Source: Bacteroidetes bacterium UBA2664 (GTDB taxonomy: Bacteria > Bacteroidota > Rhodothermia > Balneolales > Balneolaceae). From it: 64,000 nucleotides of DNA. Below the pieces are notes generated by a model. That model saw only the letters and a program-made list of their open reading frames with translations, was not told the origin of the DNA and did no database searches. Position numbers and translations under genes: made by a program. This document shows positions 37,973 to 46,645 of the stretch, piece by piece; position 1 is the stretch's first letter, and every line of letters begins with the position of its first letter. The stretch spans positions 1 through 64,000 of the forward strand of contig DEMS01000008.1 of NCBI GenBank assembly GCA_002359315.1, read 5' to 3'.

Positions 37973-38378
37973 AAAAGTGCTGTTTGATGTGAATGTGATT
38001 TTAGATGTGTTGGAAAACAGAGAACCGCATATTGCTAATTCAGGTCCGGCGCTCAGGATGGCAGAAACGGGACAGATTCACGGTTGTATATCCGCTTCAT
38101 CTGTTGATACTCTAGCGTATCTGATAAGAAGAACAACTTCATCGGTGATGACGAATAATATTCTACAAGAGTTAATCACTATCCTTGATGTAATTCCGGT
38201 TGATGGCAATATCATTCGAAAGGCTTTAAATGCCCGGTGGGACGATCCTGAAGACGCAATTCTGTATTATGCTGCTGCACAGGCAGGCTGTAAAAAAATT
38301 GTGACAAGAAACGTACGTGATTTCAAACCGGATGATGATCTTGTTGTTGTTATCCCTCCAGAAAAGCTGTTGAAGTAA
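37965..38378 (+). CDS. PIN-domain toxin
   Basis: 137 residues. PIN domain with acidic residues at VLFDVNVILDVLENRE (about Asp8), Ser/Asp in SASSVDTLAYLI, and the C-terminal DAILYYAAAQAGCKKIVTRNVRDF. Second toxin of the cluster, read in the opposite direction to the first. Probable RNase; target unknown. Confidence 0.83.
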   Translation: MPEKVLFDVNVILDVLENREPHIANSGPALRMAETGQIHGCISASSVDTLAYLIRRTTSSVMTNNILQELITILDVIPVDGNIIRKALNARWDDPEDAILYYAAAQAGCKKIVTRNVRDFKPDDDLVVVIPPEKLLK

Positions 38379-38495
38379 AACATTCCTCTTTTGTTAACTT
38401 GCAAATAGACGGGTAACTAATAATAAATCTAACTGTTTGAGAGTCAAGAGCCATATAGAAAACTGAACAAGTCAATTTAGAAAACTATTAAACCT

Positions 38496-39203
38496 ATGAA
38501 TACACTTTCAGCCTTCCGTCGTCTATTATTCATCACACTCCTTTTAATCATCGCGATGCCGGTTGTGGCGCAGCAGTCGGATGATCCGTGGGAGCAGGAG
38601 ATGCAGCGGTTTGAAGAGTTAGACCGCACGAATGACTATCCGCCTGAATCGATCTTTTTTACAGGCAGTTCCAGTATCCGATTGTGGGAGACTCTTGAAG
38701 AGGATATGCATCCCTATCCGGTGATTCAGAGAGGATTTGGCGGTTCACGCATGACCGATCTGCTGAATCATGCCGACCGATACATATCCGGCCATAAATT
38801 CAGTGCAATGGTCATTTTTGTGGCGAATGATATTGTGGGTGATCCAAACCGGGTTGATAATTCACCCCAAGAGGTTCGTGAACTGTTTGAGGAATTTATC
38901 ACAGAAAAAGTGCGCACCTACAACGCGGATGCGCCCATCTTTATCCTGGCGGTGACGCCAACCTACAGCCGGTGGCGTGTTTGGGATCAGAGTCGAGCGG
39001 CCAACCATGAGCTCGCCGCTCTGGCCGATGAGCTTGATAATGTGATCTTTATTCCCACTGAAGATCTCTTCCTTGGCGAAGATGGAATGCCGATCGATGA
39101 GCTTTTTGTAGGCGATCGCCTCCACCTCTCCCCGGCGGGGTATGCTCTTTGGACGAAGAGGCTGAGGTCTTATTTGGATCCTGTGGTGGGCGGGAGTAAT
39201 TAA
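38496..39203 (+). CDS. SGNH/GDSL-type hydrolase, secreted
   Basis: 235 residues. Signal peptide (about 1-26, ending VAQ). SGNH blocks: Ser in FFTGSSSIRLW, Gly in RGFGGSRMTD, Asn in VIFVANDIVGD, and the catalytic Asp/His in VGDRLHLSPAGYALW. Probably a carbohydrate or lipid esterase of the periplasm. It lies between toxin-antitoxin pairs with no obvious link to them. Confidence 0.85.
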   Translation: MNTLSAFRRLLFITLLLIIAMPVVAQQSDDPWEQEMQRFEELDRTNDYPPESIFFTGSSSIRLWETLEEDMHPYPVIQRGFGGSRMTDLLNHADRYISGHKFSAMVIFVANDIVGDPNRVDNSPQEVRELFEEFITEKVRTYNADAPIFILAVTPTYSRWRVWDQSRAANHELAALADELDNVIFIPTEDLFLGEDGMPIDELFVGDRLHLSPAGYALWTKRLRSYLDPVVGGSN

Positions 39204-39207
39204 TGCT

Positions 39208-39603
39208 TCAGTTGCTGATTACCTTTAGTGGTAAATGAAGTGCAATTCGATCAAAATCCTTGTCGTTGTGTAATAAGTCAACCTTAGATTCGATGCACCA
39301 TGTACCTATGAGCATGTCTACCGTTTTACGAATCGTGACACCCTTTGACCTTAAAAAACGAAAATTTGAGGCTGTTTTAATCGCTAACTTCTTTCCCCCA
39401 AGATTTATGCATTCAAAAGGTTCTAATGCTTCTTTAGCTTTTTTGTAGTCTAAGTTTTTATCAAAACCTTGTAGAATTTCGGCGAGAATAATATCTCCGA
39501 TCAAAACCAATTCTTCAGAAAGGAAGGAATCAAGGGCGTCAACTTGCCATGTTTGTACCCCGTTGAAATAATCAATCCACACAGTGGTGTCGACAAGAAT
39601 CAT
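39208..39603 (-). CDS. vapC: VapC-type PIN-domain toxin
   Basis: 131 residues. MILVDTTVWIDYFNG (Asp5) begins the PIN active site; ILAEILQGF supplies the second acidic residue, and WCIESKVDLLHNDKDFDRIA the third. Paired by a 4-base overlap with the upstream VapB-like gene. Its end is 5 bases from the convergent SGNH hydrolase. Confidence 0.86.
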   Translation of the reverse strand: MILVDTTVWIDYFNGVQTWQVDALDSFLSEELVLIGDIILAEILQGFDKNLDYKKAKEALEPFECINLGGKKLAIKTASNFRFLRSKGVTIRKTVDMLIGTWCIESKVDLLHNDKDFDRIALHLPLKVISN

Positions 39604-39797
39604 TTATTATCGGTTCTCATTTGTTCCAGATCTCCACGCCATTGAAGTTTTCCCTTCAAATTTTTGATCTTTTCCTGCTTTTTACGCTGCACTAACAGGC
39701 GTAATCCTTCCTCAACCGCATCCTTCTTTGTTTTTAATTGGCTGACTTTCAAAGCTTCTTCCATTAAATCGTCATCAATAACAATATTAGTTCTCAT
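39600..39797 (-). CDS. vapB: VapB-type antitoxin
   Basis: 65 residues. RTNIVIDDDLMEEALKVSQLKTKKDAVEEGLRLLVQRKK is the type-II VapB (ribbon-helix-helix) pattern found with this kind of VapC, and the tail containing LKGKLQWRGDLEQMR inserts into the toxin. A long palindrome just upstream is the probable operator. Confidence 0.86.
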   Translation of the reverse strand: MRTNIVIDDDLMEEALKVSQLKTKKDAVEEGLRLLVQRKKQEKIKNLKGKLQWRGDLEQMRTDNK

Positions 39798-39809
39798 AGT
39801 AAGTTTGTT

Positions 39810-39841
39810 TATGTGTATACATTGTATAATTTATACACATA
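39810..39841. promoter_or_regulatory. Candidate VapB operator palindrome
   Basis: A perfect 10-bp inverted repeat TATGTGTATA (39810-39819) / TATACACATA (39832-39841) lies 12 bases upstream of vapB. The arms extend outward as AGTAAGTT / AACTTACT with a 4-base insertion on one side. The remaining 39842-40061 shows nothing notable. Confidence 0.55.
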
Positions 39842-40061
39842 ACTTACTTAATCAAAGAATAATTTACTGATATTGAGATTCATCAAGTGCACCGGTATGA
39901 ATCAGCCAAATACACTCTTAATTTCGTTTTGTGAACCTTTTCTATTAAGTAAGACCCATTATTTAATTTTCCTTACAAAAAATATCCATTAATTAGTGGT
40001 ATCTCCGACCAAAGCTAATTATCGTTCCGAGAATCACGAACATCAGTTAAATTTCTTCTAA

Positions 40062-43000
40062 TCAATAATTCCCCAAACCGGGCAATCCCATAGGCTCATC
40101 TTCCTGAAACCACAATCTGCCTGTAGGCCGGTTCAGAGGCCAGATTTGATTCAGAGTATTCCCATCATGCAGCCGTCCATTGATCATCACTTCCAGGATG
40201 GAGTTTGTGTTGTGAATATTCTCCAATGGATTGCGATCCAGTATCAGCAGATCCGCAAGTTTGCCCTCTTCAATGGATCCCACATCCCCGTCCAGACCCA
40301 GAGCTTCCGCTCCCTGAATGGTCGCAATACGGAGTGCTTTATGCGGATCCATGTCATCCCAGGCCATCGCCCAAAGTTCCCAATGAAATCCAAGTCCCTG
40401 CAGCTGACCATGGCTGCCAACGCCGTTGATACCCCCTGCATCATAAATCTGATTCACAATTCTTGATTGACGGTCCATCACATACTCATCTTCATGAAAC
40501 CAGCCCGCACCTCTTCGGAGTGCTTTTCCATCCAAGTCGCGACGTGGCGTAAAATATTTCAGCTTGGGATCATTCACCGCATTTTCGGTCATGTAGAAAT
40601 AATTCTCTGCCCATGGACCGCCATATGTCACCAGTAACGTGGGAGTATAGGCCATTTTTGACTCAGCCGTTACTTTCACAACGTCTTCATAGATCGGAGA
40701 GATCGGATAGTTGTGCTCCTGGCCGGGATAGCCATCAATGAGCATATTCAAATTCAGTTTCATATCGAGTGAGCCCTCGGTTGTGGGCATCAGCTCCTGC
40801 TCTTTTGCGGCCTGAAGGATCCACTGACGCATTTCACGATTTCCGGCAACATACATCTTGATCGTCTTGGTATCATAATACTTGCTGTAGCGCATCAGTA
40901 CATCCCTGGCGTGATCCAAATCACTGATCTGCTCATTCCAGAATACACCCGGACCGGTTTGATAAATTCGGGGGCCGATGATGGCTCCGGTCGTAACCTG
41001 ATCGGCATAGGTCAGCAGGTCGGTTGTTCCGGTTTGAGGATCTCTAAGTGTAGTAACCCCGTAAGCCAGGTTGGCCATAAACGACCATATCTGAGGCTGA
41101 TGCAGGTTGCGGAAAGGCCTCACATGAGCGTGTGTATCCACAAAACCGGGCACTATGGTCTTGCCGGAAACATTCCGGATTTCTGCGCCGGACGGTACAT
41201 CCACAGAGCCGCTTGCACCCACCGCGTGGATACGATTGTTTTGGATTACTATGTCTGCATTTTCAATAATCTCATAACCGTTCATCGTGATGACGGTCGC
41301 ACCGCGAAGGACCAGAACCCCCTCCGGAATATCCCTGTCTACGCTAATTTCAATAGTTAGCTCAGTTGGTTTGTAGTCTTCAGGTTTATTTGGGTCTTCA
41401 ACTTCTTCCTCTAATTCCTCCTCCTCCCCGTTTTCGTCAGATTCCTCGGGTTCATCTCCATTTTCATCCTCTTCCTCATGCTCTGCCGCGTACGCTTCCT
41501 GCTCCCGTTTTCGCTCGAGAGCATCATCTAAATTATAAGAGAAAAATCCGTTACCGATTGACCAGTGAATGGTTCGTCCATCCCAGCTCCATGCCGGAAA
41601 TTGTCCGCCGATATCGGTCAGCTTCATAACAGGAAAAGCTGCGCTCGATGGGTTGCCCACATTGATCGTTTGCGCCTCGCCCGCGCGGGGTATCGTGACG
41701 GAGTAAATATCACTGCCGATTTGTGCCAATGCCTGATCCCCTTCCGGTGCTTTCAGGATGGTGGATGCCCGGGTTGGGCTGTCTGAACCGGGGACGGTGC
41801 TGCCGGTTACCATCAGATGCTGTTTTTCGTCGGTTCCATCATATCGGATAGATATGAGACCCTTTTCAGATTCATTCAAATAAATACGATCGTCATTTTT
41901 TACGAAGTGCGGGGTATGTCGGCCGTTGGTGGATGCGATGATATTAAGATCCCCTCCCTCAGCCGGAATCCAGAAAAATTCATCGGCTGCAAACGGCACA
42001 AAAGGCCCGGGTGCTTCATAATAATTTCGTTTATCACCCCGAACGCCCACGATTCGATTCTGGGTTTTCGACCAGGCCAGATCCTGATAGATTCCGGGAA
42101 CACGTGTGAGCCGTTCTGCGCTTCGCCGGCCATCCACTCGTTTCCGATAAATGTGGCCACCCTCCTCGGGATTCCAGGTTGCGAAGGCAATCCAGGCACC
42201 ATCCGGTGACCAAGTTGGGAATGCTTCCACCATTTCCAGTTCGGTCAGTTTTTGCGGGGTGCCATTTGGCAGATCCATCACAAAGAGGTCGTTCAACATT
42301 GTAAAAGCCAGTTTTGATCCGTCCGGTGAGGGAACGCCATCCCGGATTTGACGCGCGATAAACTGCAGATCGTCACTGATTGGATAGTTGAAATCGAGCC
42401 GCGGACCCAGTTCAACCTCCGTATTGATTTCAAAAGGTATTTCTGTTGCTTCTGAACCGTCTGCAATCGGCAAATGCCAGAATTTACCGCCATAAGTGAG
42501 GATGATGGCGCTATTGTCGGGAGTAAAGCTCATTGAAGGCAGCACATCCCGTGTCGCGCGCGACTCCTGATCATCCCGCTGCACCGGGTATGCAAGCCAG
42601 CGCTCATCGCCGCTGGCCAGATCTCTGATTCGCAGACCGGTCTCCTGCTCATGCCGTGTTCCGTACACCAGCCACTTGCCATCGGAAGAGAGAGTTGGCC
42701 GGAAGGCAGAACCCAACCGGGCGGTTTGCGTGTGGCGCTCGCCCGTTTCCAGATCCACCTTTGCAATCTGATACTGCGGAAAGATGGCGTTGTAGTTCCA
42801 GTCGCTCGTTCGTTGAGAGAACCATAAAAAACGATCATTGCTTCCGAAAGTAGGTTCAATCGTTTTCAGGTTATCCGGAGTATCCATGAATTCCGTTCCG
42901 CTTCCGCCATCCACATGATACATCCAGAGCTTATGAACCCCGCCCCTCAGGTTGGCCCGGGCGGCGATAATATACTTCCCATCCGGGGTGTAGATTGGAG

Positions 43001-43430
43001 ACTGCATCCGGTAATTTTTGCCTGATGTTCGCTTTTCAGCCTCCAGTGTTTCCAGATCCAGAACCCAGACATTTTCGCCCCCGTCTCTGTCCGAAATAAA
43101 GACCACCTTATCACCGTCGGGATTGTAGCTGGGCTGGGCGTCAAAGGCCATGCCGTGAGTCAGTTGTGTGGCCTCTCCGCCGGTGATGGGGAGTTCAAAC
43201 AGATTCCCCATAAACTCAAAAACAAACTTCTCGCCTGATGGGTGAACATCCAGTGACATCCAGGTCCCTTCGGAAACATTCAGCTCTACCGTTCGTTCCG
43301 GTTCCAATTGCAGATCTTTGTGGCTTGGAGGAATATCCTGAAGTGTGGTTTGAGCAAAAGCCGGAAGGGCGGTCAATAAAAAGAGCGAGGTGATCAGGAT
43401 GGACAGTTTTTGAATAAATGGAGCGTTCAT
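40062..43430 (-). CDS. PD40 (TolB-like) propeller fused to an amidohydrolase, secreted
   Basis: 1122 residues from ATG 43430. The frame extends to 43529, but only the internal Met gives a signal peptide (MNAPFIQK, hydrophobic, AFAQ). Residues about 40-650 carry TolB/PD40 blades (PSYNPDGDKVVFISDRDG, AFPTWSPDGAWIAFA). A Glu/Asp-rich linker (about 650-695) leads to an imidazolonepropionase-like amidohydrolase with the metal motif THAHV after PGFVD. Probably a periplasmic or surface peptidase/amidase, substrate unknown. The fusion is common in Bacteroidota. Confidence 0.82.
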   Translation of the reverse strand: MNAPFIQKLSILITSLFLLTALPAFAQTTLQDIPPSHKDLQLEPERTVELNVSEGTWMSLDVHPSGEKFVFEFMGNLFELPITGGEATQLTHGMAFDAQPSYNPDGDKVVFISDRDGGENVWVLDLETLEAEKRTSGKNYRMQSPIYTPDGKYIIAARANLRGGVHKLWMYHVDGGSGTEFMDTPDNLKTIEPTFGSNDRFLWFSQRTSDWNYNAIFPQYQIAKVDLETGERHTQTARLGSAFRPTLSSDGKWLVYGTRHEQETGLRIRDLASGDERWLAYPVQRDDQESRATRDVLPSMSFTPDNSAIILTYGGKFWHLPIADGSEATEIPFEINTEVELGPRLDFNYPISDDLQFIARQIRDGVPSPDGSKLAFTMLNDLFVMDLPNGTPQKLTELEMVEAFPTWSPDGAWIAFATWNPEEGGHIYRKRVDGRRSAERLTRVPGIYQDLAWSKTQNRIVGVRGDKRNYYEAPGPFVPFAADEFFWIPAEGGDLNIIASTNGRHTPHFVKNDDRIYLNESEKGLISIRYDGTDEKQHLMVTGSTVPGSDSPTRASTILKAPEGDQALAQIGSDIYSVTIPRAGEAQTINVGNPSSAAFPVMKLTDIGGQFPAWSWDGRTIHWSIGNGFFSYNLDDALERKREQEAYAAEHEEEDENGDEPEESDENGEEEELEEEVEDPNKPEDYKPTELTIEISVDRDIPEGVLVLRGATVITMNGYEIIENADIVIQNNRIHAVGASGSVDVPSGAEIRNVSGKTIVPGFVDTHAHVRPFRNLHQPQIWSFMANLAYGVTTLRDPQTGTTDLLTYADQVTTGAIIGPRIYQTGPGVFWNEQISDLDHARDVLMRYSKYYDTKTIKMYVAGNREMRQWILQAAKEQELMPTTEGSLDMKLNLNMLIDGYPGQEHNYPISPIYEDVVKVTAESKMAYTPTLLVTYGGPWAENYFYMTENAVNDPKLKYFTPRRDLDGKALRRGAGWFHEDEYVMDRQSRIVNQIYDAGGINGVGSHGQLQGLGFHWELWAMAWDDMDPHKALRIATIQGAEALGLDGDVGSIEEGKLADLLILDRNPLENIHNTNSILEVMINGRLHDGNTLNQIWPLNRPTGRLWFQEDEPMGLPGLGNY

Positions 43431-43633
43431 GAGCAAGTGTTTTTGGTTTTGTAGGAAAATGAAAATAGTAAAATGATTTGGCAATGTCTTTAAAATGATG
43501 TCAGGTAGGAATCCAGAAGGTGAAACCATGTATTCACAAGTGGTTGATCCGGTTCATCATCGATCAGAATGAACTTTGACCCTTATACCTCTTTCCTTTT
43601 GAAAATAGGGAGGAACTTCGTTATTTGAGGGGT

Positions 43634-43650
43634 AACAGGTTGAACCTGTT
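43634..43650. promoter_or_regulatory. Perfect 17-base palindrome upstream of the McrBC-type genes
   Basis: AACAGGTT (43634-43641) G AACCTGTT (43643-43650). It lies about 200 bases before the first small gene of the defence region. It could be an operator or a small hairpin. Function not shown. Confidence 0.45.
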
Positions 43651-43698
43651 CATTCAGAGGACTACGGAAATTTATCTGCTCATTTACCCAATTCACTA

Positions 43699-43848
43699 TT
43701 GGATACCCGCATACTTACCGCGATACTATCGAAAGAGAGCAAGGATACGACTTATAAGTATGCCTTGTTGGGTGGTTGTTATATATTCTTGGATAATGAA
43801 ACTTTGCAAACAGATGATCGGAACAAACTTATTGTAATTGCATCATGA
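43699..43848 (+). pseudogene. Small frame lacking an ATG, coupled to the next gene
   Basis: The frame is open from a stop at 43633 to TGA 43848, which overlaps the next ATG (ATGA at 43845-43848). Its translation (LLGGCYIFLDNETLQTDDRN) reads like real protein, but there is no ATG. A TTG at 43699 would give 49 residues. Either a 5'-truncated gene or a small gene with a rare start. Gene-free 43431-43632 otherwise shows nothing. Confidence 0.4.
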
Positions 43849-44120
43849 TCCTGCCCGAAAAGATTAAAATACTGGATACTTATCTTGCCAAATCCCCGGA
43901 GAATTACCGGGATGAATTTAAGTCAGACATCTATCACTTTTTCAATGAGGATTTTACGATAGATAATCCTTTATTGAAATTTTTAGATTCGTACAATGAT
44001 CAGAATGAAATTAAGGATTGGGTTGACCATGTTACATCTCAGATTGTTTTAAAATTTGATGAAGAATTTGAGCAGATTGGGGATTTCATAGGAGAGTTTA
44101 TAGAAATGAATAAATATTAG
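43845..44120 (+). CDS. Small acidic protein of unknown function ahead of McrBC-type genes
   Basis: 91 residues, acidic and predicted helical (ILPEKIKILDTYLAKSPENYRDEFKSDIYHFF), not recognised. Its ATG overlaps the preceding short frame's stop, and the McrB-like gene starts 10 bases after its end. It shares the low G+C of the recognition half of mcrB. Possibly an accessory or immunity-type component, which is inference from position only. Confidence 0.6.
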   Translation: MILPEKIKILDTYLAKSPENYRDEFKSDIYHFFNEDFTIDNPLLKFLDSYNDQNEIKDWVDHVTSQIVLKFDEEFEQIGDFIGEFIEMNKY

Positions 44121-44129
44121 AATGGCATT

Positions 44130-46643
44130 ATGAATGAAATAAAAGATTTAAATAGAGAAATAGTCATTCAAGCGATTTCGGAAATCAAGGACAATCCTGA
44201 TAAAAGGTATGGACGAGAATCTACTACTTATGATTTGGTTTATGAAGGTTCTAACTATCCTCCAATTTTAGTCTTATCTGAATCAAATAAAATTGCTGGT
44301 GGAGAAGCTTTAACATTAAGTGATTTCAATAATAATACAGATAAAGCATTTTCGATTTTAAATGAGCTAGGATTTAGTGTGATAAATAAAGCAATTGAAG
44401 GCTCTGTTCAAAAGCAATTAATTGAAAAATACAAGGATTTAATTCAAAGAGATCAGAATCAGCCAGAACTTTATAAATGGAAGTTGATTAAGGAATTTGA
44501 ACGAAATTGGGACATAGAGGCCGATGATTTTGCATCCATGATTCAATCCATCAATTTTGAAAATTTGATCGATTTTAGAAGTAAAACATTCATCAAATTT
44601 TCCAAAGAATATAGTGAAGATGCTCGTTCATTATTTAAATTGCTATTTGATGAAAAAATATCATTAGAAAAACGTATTAAAGACTTTGGGAAAAGATCAG
44701 AAGAAATTGTAAGAGAGTACCATCCAAAGAAGGGAGCTTTTCAAGATGAACGAACAATTGCTGCTTATTTAACTTTTCGTTATCCGAACAAATATACCTT
44801 CTATAAATTTACTCTTTACTCAGATTACACTGATTTAATAAATGTTGAAAGACAGAAAACTGGTAAAAGATATATTCACTATTTAGAATTAATTGATGAG
44901 TTTATTGATGATTATATTTCAAAAGATAAAGAGCTACTTAAATCATCTAGAGATACATTAACAGCGGATTGCTTTATTGATAATAATTTCAATATTCTTG
45001 CTCAGGATATTCTATATAGAACCACTCAACAAGGGAATAATACCAATATGAAAGCAGAACCTTTCCTAGATACTCTAAAGCAGTTTCTTAAGCAATCGAA
45101 AACTGATGATTTAAGATATGCCCATTTTGATGATGAATATAATGGACTCAATGTAAGGGTCAGTTTTGGAAAAGGAAACGCAGCTAGAATTCCTTGGATT
45201 TCTTTTTTAGATGATTCTCAGTCAACAAATAATGGTATATATCCAGTTTATTTACTTTATAAAGAAAGAAATTTACTCATACTTGCCTACGGTGTAAGTG
45301 AGGAAAATGAACCTCCCATAAATTGGGATTTAGACAATCCGGTTACAATAGCAGATTATTTTCAAGAAAATGACCTTGGAAAACCAGAGCGTTATGGTTC
45401 TTCTTTTGTATTTAAATTTTATGACTTAGATAAATCAATTGATTATTACTCAATTGATGAAGATTTATATCAACTAACAAATTTTTATAAGAAAATTATA
45501 AGTGGTCGAGAACCTGGGCCAATTGAAACTCCATTTAACTTAGGCCTACTTAAATCTAGCTTAAAAAATTCGAGTTTAATCTATGACAAAAACCTCACAA
45601 CAAGGTTCGCAATTTCATTAGCTACCAAGCCCTTCTTAATCCTTACCGGACTTTCAGGCTCCGGCAAAACAAAACTTGCTCAAGCTTTTGCAAAGTGGAT
45701 CTGTGAAGATAAAAATCAGATCAATTTAGTTTCTGTTGGTGCCGACTGGACCAACCGTGAACCTTTATTTGGATACCCTAATGCTCTAGAACCCAAGGAC
45801 TATGTATTACCAGAATCGGGAGTCCTGCAGTTAATTCTCCAGGCCGAAGACGATCCAAACAAACCATATTTTTTAATTCTGGATGAAATGAACCTCAGCC
45901 ATGTAGAGCGGTACTTTGCTGATTTCTTGAGTGCGATTGAATCAAAAGAAGAAATTAAATTGCACTCCGGTGATGAAGGTGATTTATGGAATGGCGTTCA
46001 GTCTACTATAAAAATTCCCGAAAATCTTTTTATAATAGGTACTGTAAATATCGATGAAACCACCTACATGTTCAGTCCAAAAGTTCTGGATCGTGCGAAT
46101 GTCATTGAGTTTAGGGTGAGTCAAATAGAGCTAAAACAGTTTTTAGAAAATCCCGAAGATGTTGATTTAGAGTTACTTCGGGGGCAGGGAGCTTCTATGG
46201 CTGAAGATTTTGTTAGAATTACTGCTAATAAAGCGGGTATTTTTTCTAAGAAAGAAGACTTAAACAAAGAGTTACTGCAATTTTTTAAGGAGCTAAATAC
46301 CATGGGAGCAGAATTCGGCTATCGCACCGCTTATGAAATCAACCGGTTTGCAGCCATTTTTGAACAGCTGGCTATGGATTGGGAGTTTAACAATATTATG
46401 GATGCTGCTGTGGCTCAAAAACTACTGCCGAAACTTCACGGTTCGCGTCGGAAACTGGAGAAAGTACTGTTTAAGCTTGGTGATTTGTGCTATTCTGGAA
46501 CAGCAGGTGAGTGTGAGAATCTTTTCAAAAAACATGAATCGATAGTTATTGATAAAGCTCGATATCCAATCTCATTCGAAAAAATAGTTCGCATGCATAA
46601 AGGGCTTGTCGAAAATGGATTCACTAGTTTTGCTGAAGCTTAG
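44130..46643 (+). CDS. mcrB: McrB-type restriction GTPase with N-terminal head and MrcB_N-like domains
   Basis: 837 residues. An N-terminal ScoMcrA-like head domain (about 1-90, LNREIVIQAISEIK, YDLVYEGSNYPP) is followed by a middle region ending YLTFRYPNKYTFYK. Then come a DUF3578/MrcB_N-like DNA-binding domain (about 310-450) and an AAA+ GTPase (about 490-800). The GTPase has Walker A GLSGSGKTK (about 507-515), Walker B FLILDEMNLSHVERY, and the GTPase signature IGTVNIDETTYMF. It should translocate DNA and activate the following nuclease on modified DNA. Rows before about 45.6 kb have 22-37% G+C and rows after 43-47%, so the gene looks mosaic. Confidence 0.88.
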   Translation: MNEIKDLNREIVIQAISEIKDNPDKRYGRESTTYDLVYEGSNYPPILVLSESNKIAGGEALTLSDFNNNTDKAFSILNELGFSVINKAIEGSVQKQLIEKYKDLIQRDQNQPELYKWKLIKEFERNWDIEADDFASMIQSINFENLIDFRSKTFIKFSKEYSEDARSLFKLLFDEKISLEKRIKDFGKRSEEIVREYHPKKGAFQDERTIAAYLTFRYPNKYTFYKFTLYSDYTDLINVERQKTGKRYIHYLELIDEFIDDYISKDKELLKSSRDTLTADCFIDNNFNILAQDILYRTTQQGNNTNMKAEPFLDTLKQFLKQSKTDDLRYAHFDDEYNGLNVRVSFGKGNAARIPWISFLDDSQSTNNGIYPVYLLYKERNLLILAYGVSEENEPPINWDLDNPVTIADYFQENDLGKPERYGSSFVFKFYDLDKSIDYYSIDEDLYQLTNFYKKIISGREPGPIETPFNLGLLKSSLKNSSLIYDKNLTTRFAISLATKPFLILTGLSGSGKTKLAQAFAKWICEDKNQINLVSVGADWTNREPLFGYPNALEPKDYVLPESGVLQLILQAEDDPNKPYFLILDEMNLSHVERYFADFLSAIESKEEIKLHSGDEGDLWNGVQSTIKIPENLFIIGTVNIDETTYMFSPKVLDRANVIEFRVSQIELKQFLENPEDVDLELLRGQGASMAEDFVRITANKAGIFSKKEDLNKELLQFFKELNTMGAEFGYRTAYEINRFAAIFEQLAMDWEFNNIMDAAVAQKLLPKLHGSRRKLEKVLFKLGDLCYSGTAGECENLFKKHESIVIDKARYPISFEKIVRMHKGLVENGFTSFAEA

Positions 46644-46645
46644 AA

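Noticed and set aside
43625..43837. 70-residue plus-strand frame ahead of the McrBC-type genes
   Set aside because: Its composition is unlike protein. The plausible reading is the other frame of the same stretch that ends by ATGA overlap at 43848.
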